Shown: one piece after another, positions 50,100-61,100 of the stretch | Layout of the letters: each line of letters begins with the position of its first letter | Position numbering within the stretch: the first letter of the stretch is position 1 | NCBI GenBank assembly: GCA_017562135.1 | Contig: QEYB01001296.1 | Coordinates: forward strand, 186,001-250,000 | From: Dipylidium caninum | Taxonomy: Eukaryota > Platyhelminthes > Cestoda > Cyclophyllidea > Dipylidiidae | Length of the DNA: 64,000 nt | Reading direction: 5' to 3' | Notes under the pieces: generated by a model | Seen by the model: the letters and a program-made list of their open reading frames with translations, nothing else | Told to the model about the DNA's origin: nothing | The model's database searches: none | Translations under genes and position numbers: made by a program

Positions 50100-51248
50100 G
50101 TCCCATCCCCGCCCTGGTTACTGAGCCGTCCAACTACCATAGTGCACGTGAGATAGGCCCAGTTTTTAGGATGTTCCAAGCATGTGCGGTTGGTTCGAGT
50201 CCCTGCTGTTACTCATAACTCACAGTTTTGGCCTTGCTGGTACAGCACGTGTTTAAGGCCATCAACCACGGGTCGGGTTCTCCCTAGTGTCATTTTAAAT
50301 GAAGGCTTCCTACTTCGTCCGCGAGCTCAAGTTTGGTAACAGCTAAATGAGTAATCGCCACTAAACAATGTCTGCCAATTGTGAGGGTAAGATGTGCTCC
50401 CATCCCTTTTACAGCCATTCAAAAGTAAGACTTCCATTTCACAGGGAATACAACTGATCACGACTGTTTAACATAGTTGAGAAGGCCAAAAGCTTATTCA
50501 CCGCAACAAGGCAGGAAAGGTAGAAACTTCATCACCCACCCCTAATCGTACCATGCTAATTTGCCCTTGATAAAACACCAAGAGAGCAGCTCCTCGATCA
50601 TCTGGGCAAAAAAGCCACGAGATGCCAAAGATGTTAGACGCACCACTAGCTCGGATTCCATTTATCATAGCGGTGGACTGCAAGCAGGTTGAGAGAGAAA
50701 ATTGTATCATGGAAGCAGATGAACATACGTGCGCAACATTATGTCCTGATGTGGTAGGTACGCCTCACTGAAAAGGTTCCATTGGGATTGACGTCGGCTA
50801 CAGTAGTTCTAGGCAAATCGAGTGAGGTTTATTGATAAGATTGTAATATACGCGATTTTAATCCACATCTTTCACAACGCCTGCTGAAGGCAGAGGTATG
50901 GCTATCGACAATGGGTGACAGTGAAATAACCTGTCAAGCTTACAAAACACTTATTCGTCGTCTCAGATTGTAATAGGATGACGCCGTTACATGATCACTT
51001 AAAGTCACCTTACAACTGCTTTTTACTTTGAAGCCGCCCTTCTCCTCACCTTTCTGTGAAGAAATTCGAGCAAGTTCTTCCTACTTTACGAGATTATTTA
51101 AGGCCACTGGTTGCAGGTGACAAAATACGATACATTAGAAGTAACAGTAACATTTGCGTCATAGACGATAAACACCAATAACGAAAGATTGAAGTCCTTC
51201 CTTCGAACGCTACTAACCTCGGAATATGTATAATAATTTAACTCAACT

Positions 51249-51277
51249 GGTTACCTATTTATCATAAGTAGGTAACC
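51249..51277. other. 12-bp inverted repeat with 5-nt loop
   Basis: Left arm GGTTACCTATTT (51249-51260), loop ATCAT, right arm AAGTAGGTAACC (51266-51277); one G-T wobble. About 1 kb upstream of the cadherin start. Confidence 0.7.
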
Positions 51278-52242
51278 CATATATTTCGCGCCATGTGTAT
51301 TGAAATAATTACTAAACACCTTGGACCAGGTAAGCTGTGTAAAACAATGTCAATATGCTAGCCCTGCAAGTGTGCAAGGGAACATTACCTCCATTCTATC
51401 GTATGGGATCCTCTAACGCTGGTTAATTTACCTTCTATTAGTCGCTTCACACAAATAAAGGTTTATACATTTTGAATGCCTAAGCCCGCGAATCAGAGTT
51501 ATAAAACGTTGCAAGTGATCTTTGCGATGATACTAATTGTGTGGCGGCATAGTAATATTTTATTTACATTTCGTTTCCATTTGTTTGCGAATAAGATCTC
51601 GGCCTGCTAGCCAAATTGTACCATTAGCGCATCGCCTGTATTAGTATGATCATCTGCCATCCATATTGATTATTTTGTGTACAAGCCCTAACTTTTGATT
51701 TTAAGAGATAAAAAAATGCTACGGTGCTCGAACGTCGCAAAATGCAGTCTGTCTTCGAGTGATCTCCTTAAACTATAGACATTCTTTACGTAAATAACTA
51801 GCCACCACAAACCGATAATTAAGCAAAAAATAAACAGCTCAAAAACTATATCGTGGATCTTTTTACAAAAAGTTAATTTAAGTGGAGTAATAATATGCTT
51901 CTTAACATCAAAAATTATCTTGCAAACGCTTCATTTTTTGATGACACTAATTTGTTGAGGGGTGAAATGACCCGAATGTATAAAATTGGAGAGAAATTTA
52001 ATAATGGTGTTAAATAGTCTCGGAAATTCCGGGCATCACTTTCATGGTATTTGCGATGCGTTGACGAATGGGATGCTTGTTCGAAGGTCACAAATATTGG
52101 CGGCGTTCCCACATTTCTGAGGACGCGTTTGTCGACTAGCTGAAGGCCGATGTTGGATCTCCACGACCTGCGCAGTGGCATTTAAAGTGGATGTATCTTC
52201 GCCCTTCGTTTCACTTCTCCGACTCAAAAAATTTGCCGTCGG

Positions 52243-55134
52243 ATGATGCGTTACAATTATTTACACGAACGCTTTATTTTGTGTTTTTTATTGCTGTTCC
52301 GTCTACCTCTGTGCATCTCAGGCTATTATAATCCTTCCGCAAATTTTACCGCATATGGGACAAAAGACAATATATTATTTTCCTTCCCCTCGGCAGAATA
52401 TACAGCAACTGTCTCGCCAGATGTTGGCCCAAATTACTACGTCTTGCCCAACGAACCCCGTCTGGGGGTTCCTGAACCTTTTGATGGCCACCCATCAGGT
52501 GCTGTTGTCTTTTCTATCCTTGGTAGCCCAGAAATCCGGGCCGCGTTTGAAACAGAAACCGTGAAATGTGGTGGTTTTTATTTCCTTCGACTGCGAACTA
52601 CTCACAAAACTGAATTTAATGCTAAAAAGCAGTCCGTTTACTCTTTTGATGTTCAGGCTATGTTTCGTTCCCAACAAATCAGTGATAGACCTTCAATTAA
52701 CCTTGTCAACACCACACATATTACTGTTCGACTTATTGACCGGAACGAAAACTGCCCTTTTTTCTCTCAAGATGTTTTCCGATTTACTGTGTTTGAAAAT
52801 GCGACTTTGTTTACTAGAGTCGGTACACTATCTGCAACTGATGCAGACCCCGGAATCAATGGTCAAATTTACTTTTTCCTTCGGCCAGGACGTAGTATGA
52901 TTCCTTTTCGTGTTGATCCACGCTCTGGTGATATTTTTCCTACCAAAAGCCTCGCAATAAAAAGGACTCATTTTACGAGTGTAGAACAAGCCACTTATTT
53001 ATCTATGTTTGAAGGTCTCGAAGAGTATACTTTCGAAGTAATAGCTACTCATCGGGGCAATCTCCATCAAGTATCATGCGAGTTTGTTAGTCATGCCCAG
53101 GTACGCGTCAAAATACGCCCAGTTCGGTCAAGTGGTCCGCAGATTTTTTCCACTTTACTCACGGATATTAAACAACCTGGTGCTGCAGGAACAGTCTATG
53201 CAGTTGTGAATGTCACATCATTCGGAAATCCCCGAAGTGTACAGCTGTCTATCGTCGAACCTGAGGCGTCAGCCATCTTCGAACTCGTGCAAGATGGTTA
53301 TAAATTGGAATGGTTACTTCGATTAAAGACACAGTTTCCGATGCTAGCCTTATTTTCACGGGTTGGAGTTACTCTTGAAGCTATTGATAACGAAATCGCT
53401 TCCATAGAGAACATTCCGTCAACCGCTCGGCACTTTTTAGATGTGGCACTTTTGCCACTTTCTGCATTTCGAATTCGTCTCCCAAAAGAAATAGAAATTT
53501 CTGTCAGCGAAGTTGCCCTTGTCAATTCTACGATCTACATCATCAATCCTCATCTGGACTTTTATGTTCATAATTCAAGTTTCCTGTTCTCACAGTCGCC
53601 GAGGAGGAGCGATCTGCCTTTTAACATTACAGAAACGGGAGCGGTTGTTGTGACTAAGCCCATTGATTTGGAAACACTGGGTACTTCTCTGATCGAGATC
53701 CCATTTACAGTTGCCGATAGGAATAACATCCTCTTGAGCAGTATGGCTGATTCGAAACTCGTGATCAATGTACTGGACTATAACGAACACGACCCTGTTG
53801 TTTCGAATGGCGCTGCTGAACGATCAATTCCAGAGTCACTTCCAGTTGGAAGTGAAGTTTTACTTATTGAGGCTCATGACCCAGACCATTCAGCTACCCG
53901 ACTTTCCTTTACTCTCTTTGATGAGGATAAGTTGCCATTTAATTTTTCGACTTCAAAATCTGGTTTGATGCTCTTGAAAAGCCCCCTTGATGCCGAAACC
54001 ATGCCAGCAGAATTTCACATCAAAGTGAAAATATCAGATTCTGGTTTGCCTTTTCCACGGAGTGTGATAGTCATTTATGTTATACGCATTCTTGACATCA
54101 ACGAGTTTAGTCCAGAATTTGTGGAAAGGTCGTGTAATGTACAGCTGGCCGTCACACCTCATGGAAAAATTCAAACTATGGGGCCATCGGGCCTGGAATT
54201 GGGACGCTTCTTTGCAGAAGATCTTGATCGAGATGGAGGTAGCGCTGTACGAATTCACCTAGCGTCTACGACTATACCTAGATCGTGTTTTAATATAGAT
54301 TCAGATACCGGACAGCTACTTCTTATTTGCTCCAACATTGGCCTTCCAGAAAGTACAGTTAGTGTTTACCTCGAAGCTACCGATGGAGGCCGTATATCTG
54401 AGCAACCTTTTGAATTGCAAATCAGTCTCGAAAAGGCGGGTTATGGTCGAGTTTTTTTTAAGTCCTGCCAACCTTCTGGTATTTATGAGAAGATGCAAGA
54501 ACAGAAGCAGAAGCGAACTGATTATGAGTATCTCTTAAATGGTCTGACAAGCATTGGTAGCTTCTTCAAAACACCCAATGAAGTCGTCAGACCTTTTTTG
54601 AGTATTCCATCGGTCATTAAAATTCCAGAAAACTTACCATTAGGAACGCCAGTTCTCAAATTTTCTACAAAATTCCTCGAACCCTCAAAAGGAGACAGGA
54701 TTCCTCAGTTGATTTATGGCATCGAAGCTCAACAAACATTGTTGGCCGTCAACATTACAATGGTACCGCCATATCAGGCGTTTCGTTTACGGAGTGACTC
54801 GACGTCCTATGCGTTCGTCGATGAAGAGGTGGTTCTCGAAGTTGCGGCACCCATTGATCGTGAAACGTATTCAGTCTTCCTGCTCTCAATTCGTGTCTGC
54901 ATCCTTCAAGACACTATAGGACCCTGTGCCTCTAGCCTCCTTTCTGTCATCATTGAGGACCTGCTGGATGTACCTCCGCGTTTTGTTATGGGCGAAGGAG
55001 AATATGGGACGAACACCTTCACCGTCTCCGAGAATGAAGCTGAAGGCTCGATAATTGGTCAAATGGCGGCTGTAGATGGCGATACAGAGAGCGAGTTGCG
55101 CTTTTCTCTGGGGAACTTCAAGGATTACTTTGAT
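52243..55134 (+). other. 2.9 kb first coding exon of the cadherin
   Basis: A single uninterrupted exon of 964 codons with the signal peptide and about seven and a half cadherin repeats, whereas later exons are 89-241 nt apart from the 744-nt second exon. Confidence 0.85.
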
Positions 55135-58100
55135 GTTAGTTTTATTTTTAACACCCATGTCACCTCTGCACTTAATTTACTAATTCAGTCTTACTTCACT
55201 AAAAATCTATTTATTAGTGTAGCAAATGCTTGCCTTATTTTTCAGATCCATCGTGGAACGGGTCGTATCAGTTTAAAACAGAGGCTTGACCGTGAATTAC
55301 TCGCGTCCTACCTGGTGGCCGTTGAAGTAACAGACGTTCTACAACCTCAATCACTCCACTCGTCCTCGGATCTCAAAAATATAGCAGTAAATGCAACTCC
55401 TGACTGGGCTCTCCACCCTACAACAACTACCTACGTCCGAGTCAATGTCCTTGACACAAACGATAACAGTCCCGAGTTTTTGGCCACCTATGATGACATC
55501 ATTATACCCTCTGATCTCCCAAAAGGCTCATACGTAACAACACTACGGGCTAGGGATGACGATGACGGTAATAATGCTCGCCTTCAGTTTAGCCTTTTCG
55601 GCCCTGAAGCTGACAAGTTGTGTTTCGACTGCGATCTTTCTACTGGTGTGGTTCGAATCGCTGCTGAGTGCGAAGCGCTGCAAGCTGGACGCACCTACTC
55701 ACTGACCGCTTGGGTTCGCGATCTTGGCACACCCGAACCCAGACAGACTAACACTGAGTTCAAGGTCACCATTCTAGACTTGCGCGTCAACACCTACCCT
55801 CCTAGGTTTGACGCACCCACCGGACTTTACCAAGGGAAACTGCTTGAAAGCTCACTCGTAGGAAGTCGAGTAGTTCAACTTGAAGCAGCCAGCCACTGCG
55901 TGTCAACGCTGTCGACCCCGAGGAATCGCCCGTCATTTATACAATTGTTGGTGGCAATGGACTAGGAATATTCTCCGTAACTGCTGATGGTTAGCATTTT
56001 TGCTTTTAAAGATTCTCTCAAGTACATTTCAGCACTACTTGTTTTTTTGCTTCGAGGCAAATTTTTGTTTTTTTCATCTCAGTGCCGGTTCAATTCATTA
56101 CCCCATAGGTAATAATCTGGTCCATCATAGTGCCCGATCGAGAACCTTAGGGATGACCTGAAAAGATATTGACCTATGACAGATAGGTGCCCCATGGCAG
56201 ATTTATACTACTCTTTCGAGAATCACCAGACCATGAATTAGTGAACTTTTTAAGTTGTTTTCATTCTTTGTTCTTGTGCCAAAAGCGTAAACCTGTGGCA
56301 AATATTGTGTTTCTGGTATCAAGCATTTTCTTATTCTAGGTTATATCGTTCTGTTGCGAGAAATAAATGCAGAAAGTACCCCCTTCCCCGGTGGTTATTG
56401 GTTGGAGATCTACGCCGAAGACGACCAGTCGTCAAGTGGAGCTGCCATTGTCACTGATGGGACTCCGCCCAGACACGCAATTGCAGAAGTTTTTGTCCAG
56501 GTAAGCGATTGCTATTTAGCCTTTGATGGGGTGTCTTTCATTGTAGTAGGGCAGCTTGTTGTTTTGGAATGGACACTAGGTTTCGGGTTTCTATGGCCAT
56601 GCACAACAGGTAACATAATCCGTTGGCGGTCGGCCCACCTGCTTGAATGGATTGGCATCCAAGTGACTCAGAGACGGGCATTAACGTGAAATTAACGAAT
56701 GTTGTCTGCAAGCATCCTACCTTTCCGCCAAAATGGTCGCAATATGAATCATGCCCCATTTAATATATTTGTAATATCATTATTTGACAGTCCATTGATG
56801 ACAAATCTACGTCGGTCTTATTGCAACAAAAGGGTATTTTTTAGTATGTTTATGATTCTTTTCCGAACCCCCTGTGGAGTAACACCCTCCTAATGTTTGA
56901 CTGGGATTTTTCATTTCTAATGCGGTTGGCTGAGCCACGTCAAACTCCTTTTTTCCTGTCTGATGAACACGAATGTTGACATTTCCCGTACAGGCTCTTA
57001 CACTGAATGCCTCGTTTAGGTAGGTAAAAGAAAAGGCTGAGCGCTCAAATCTGATTCTCTTCATTCAGAGAGCATCGGCCATCTTAGGATTCTTCCCATG
57101 AACGACAAGATGCACACCGCTTGCCAGACTATCTCTTTCTCCAAGGTCATGTTTTAGTTTCGTCATCTGCAGCAGGTGTGAGAGATGCCACCTTCATGCT
57201 GGCAATCGTGAATTAGTGTATGCTAACTAATTCCAATATCAAGCTTTGGTATTTTCTCTTAGTTGAAAGTTAAAATGAAAGAAGTAATTACCACTTTATC
57301 TATATCAAGGCTCATGAGCACCTCCACTCGGTTCAAATGTGTACTTTTTTGTAGCTCTTGATATCTGAATTTGCCTACTTTTATGTAAGTCAGAAGGTGT
57401 GCTGTTTTCTCCATCAGATCATCACCCACTTTTTCGTAGAGAAACACTACTAATTTTACTGTTTATGCAAGTCTTCTTTCGATGGGAGCTGTACTATCAC
57501 GTCTTTACTCCCTCCACTAGGAAAGGTTGTGCACTTTCCGCCTCGAAACCTCTGGTAGTCCCCTTTTTTCAGCTTCTTTCGTGGTGGCAAAATCAAGCTT
57601 GAATTGATACACTCGATCTCACCCTACCGCAAATCCCGATTGAAGTAACAAATTATGGCGTTCTCTGCTGTGCATCTCTCGTGTTTCGCTTTTCTTTTGG
57701 ATTGCATACAAGAATACTTTATCCATGCATCCATCCATTCAGAAGATTTTCTAACACCTAACACTCCTCGCCTAGCATGACCATGAATTGCAAGACATGA
57801 CTCAAAGTAGATTGATCTTTTGAGTTAATTTTCACCATTTCTTTTAGATCGCCATTTAAAACGTAAGAATACGGCTCCCAACGTCTAATTGTTCTCAATC
57901 TCAGTTTTACTTCTGTGCGCTAAAGAGGTCTGTGTGTTTTTCGTTCAAACTGCTTTACATTACTATAGGTGGAGGACGAGAATGACAACCGGCCAATGCC
58001 AGATGCACCGCAATATCTTTTTCATGTGACTGAGAACACTCCAGCCCATGTTATAATTGGTACGGTGACAGGAAAGGACAGAGATGCTACGAATTATCAA

Positions 58101-61100
58101 CTCCATCATTCCATTGTTGACGGAGACCCTGATGGATACTTCATCATCAATCCGTCTACAGGTCCGCCTTTTCAGCGCAGTTTTCCGAATTTACTCTCTC
58201 CGGCAATGACATTCTTCCTCCTATACGGTTTTTCGCAGTGTAAATATGGATAGCATCTACTACACATACAAAGTGGATGTATTACTATCTTCCAGGCGTA
58301 TAGTTGCACATCAAGCAAATCTAATACACTTCAATGTGAAACACATATTTGTTGGTTACGTGAGTGAGAAAGTGGGAATACTAGCGATATCAGCCGTCCA
58401 ACGTCCAACAAAATCATATGCAAGTACTTATTGAGCCCATTAGCTCCGAAAATTTACACTTGATGTTAACCTGTGTAAATTTTACGAAACCCGTACACGA
58501 CGGTCTCGGGCAGCAGTAGTGGTGGTTTACAGCTTTTGCTCCCTAAATTACCGTCAAGCCACGGTAGTCTTCATCTTTTTTGTTTAGCGTACTTACTCCA
58601 CGAACTCCTAAAAGGCAAATTTCATTTTCAAGTCTAGCCTGACTGCCCAAAGGTACGTATTAGGTACTTCTCTCCGAGTAATGCTCGCAACTTCTCAGTC
58701 ACCACACTCGTCACCGTTTCTTCTTTCCTGAATATGAACTTTTTAATTCCCGGAGCGTTACTTCCCCTAAATATGTTTGTTTTTGACGCTTTTTTCCCTT
58801 ATCTTTAATAACCGACTGTTTTATTTTATCTCATCAGTTATGCATCCATTAAAGCTATTTTATTTTCGTGTTTCTTGCTATTTTACTAGGTATTCACTCC
58901 AACTTTAACACCATTTGCGGAGGCTTATTTTTCTTATCTGTTTTATAACTGTTACCCCTTTTCAATGACAAAACGAGAAATATTTCCACAAGGCCTGTTT
59001 TAAAACTTGACTTCATTTTCATCGCAGCTGTCTAATTCCAAAAAATTATACTTCATAGACAAATAAATGCTAGATTGATATAAGTAACCTCAAACTCGTA
59101 ACATTGTTAATCCTTTACCCCATACGTAACGCTGGTCCCTTCGTTGCTATTCATTCTTAGATGCATCGGTTTGGCCTCTTAGCCTTCCTTGCAGCAAATA
59201 TAAATGTAAATTTGTACACTTCATCGGCTGTCTCGCCAGAGATGAGGGTTGTCAGCCGCAAGGCGCGTCCCATCAATAGAAACTTTTATCACATTTTGCT
59301 CAGCACAAATTTACTCATCTGAAGGACTTGAGCGAGCGCAACGGGAAAGGTAGTTGTTTCGCCGTGCGGTTTTGCATGGCTTGTATCGTTAACGGCACCA
59401 CACCTGACGACACGACATTTTGGCCTCGTGCCTAATTGGGGAAATGCGTAGGATCTCGGCGTCTTACCTTCTTCCCTAAAATCACATTACAGGGCAAATT
59501 GCCACTTCGTCACGTCCAATCGACCGCGAATCCTCCTTCCTCGATGCCCAGGGCCAGCCCATCGATGAGGTCCATTTGATCGTAAGTCCACTACTCTCTT
59601 CTTCTCTTTCACTGACAAAGAATATCGTCTTTCTCATGCCCCGATGTCGCAAAGCCTGACTTTTGACGTTGCGTTTGGAGTATTCTTCCGTACCCTGAAC
59701 GATAAATTGTTGCTATACCTCCGGCGATTTAACTTTAACGTTGTTGAGTCTTTCTGCCTACTCTTGATTTCATACAATTATTAAGTGTCGTTTGTTAAAA
59801 GAAAAATTATCTCCCTTCAGTTGAATGCGACAGAGTTCTATTGTCCATCTTCGTGTATTACGATCTCGTTAATCTTGAATGCCTTCTATTTGGCCACATT
59901 AAAATATTTTGATTTTGGTGTTGGCCGCGGTTCTCGGGATACGCTAAACAAAAAGTTATTTCTGTTTGTCTCATCACTGTAGATCGCCCTCACTGACAGT
60001 GGAGATCCCAGCAAGTCAACAAACGTCCATGCCACTGTGATGATAGACGACCTCAACGACAACACTCCACACTTTCTCTTCACTCGCACTGACTGCGGCC
60101 AGGGGGAACAGGGGAGAGGGCAAGAAGAGGCTGGAGCTGAATGTTACCAGTTCTCTCGTCGAAGCACTAGTGGTAAGCTGACGGATGTTCGATAACGATG
60201 ATCTACCACTCGGACACGAGCAGATGCTACTGTTAACTTCATTTATTGAGATTTCCATCTGGTCCCTCTCCTTCTCCTCCGCATGATCTGCTCGCCCCGC
60301 CCCCCCTCCTCCAATACTTCCGTAATTTTATATTCATCAAAATTAAGTGAGGAATACTTCACAACGGTGTCAGGCAGCTAAATGACAGCCTTAACCACTA
60401 GTGTTTCGTTGATTGTCTGGATGGAAAAGTAATGTCAGACCCCCATCAGACTGTATCTTGACGGACAATAAGGGTAACTTGTTACATGTTCTTGTGTTCG
60501 TTCATTTGTAATAGCCTCTTTTTCACCCTGTCATTTTGTTGACTGGTGTCGGTGAACCATCTTGAACGAATCGAAGTAGTCTCCAAGTCCTCTGCCATTC
60601 GGCCTCCGTATGCCCTTTGCACATTTATTAGCCTATTAGGGGATTCTTTGGCTACTGTTAGATTATTGGTTCAGTCACCGCAACAACTCTACACAGAAGA
60701 GATGATGGACCTGAGCGCTAAACAAAAGTTCATTTTATTGGCAGTTAATGAAATTTTCAAGAAGTGTTTGACTCCTAACCCTGAAATTATGCGTGCTCGT
60801 AGATGTTGCAACCGTCCGGATATGTGGGTGCTTGTGTGAATAATTCACTTGACTCGATTTGCTACCAGGTAAAGCAGCCTGGCACACCGTCCCTGTCAGA
60901 AGACGTCTGTCTCAAATCAGGCATAGAGCGTTGAGCTGGCGCCGAGACGGGACAGGACGGGGCCGAGGGAGGGAGGGGGAAGGGCTTAGGCACACATTTG
61001 CATTATGCAGACGCACATGCAGAAAGGGAGCACCAATGCCTTTCTGATTAATTTTGAAAACAATACTAGGCACTAATATTAGAACTGCAGACTAGCCTTT

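Larger units (their letters stand above)
46323..52242. other. Intergenic region between Post Hox and the Fat-like cadherin
   Basis: About 5.9 kb with no recognised gene. It contains a GC-rich stretch (47760-47950) with a tandem GCCCGAGGCG repeat near 47850, an AGTGGY-type repeat near 49630-49675, a pentanucleotide repeat (50065-50099) and a strong hairpin (51249-51277). The last 1 kb is AT-rich and probably includes the cadherin promoter and 5' UTR. Confidence 0.5.

Noticed and set aside
50180..50215. GGTTCGAGTCCC, resembling a tRNA B box
   Set aside because: The T-arm stem does not pair beyond two bases and no A box or acceptor stem was found.
60546..60839. 97-residue plus-strand open frame in a cadherin intron
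   Set aside because: No cadherin or other domain, no matching splice phases; the flanking exons join well without it.
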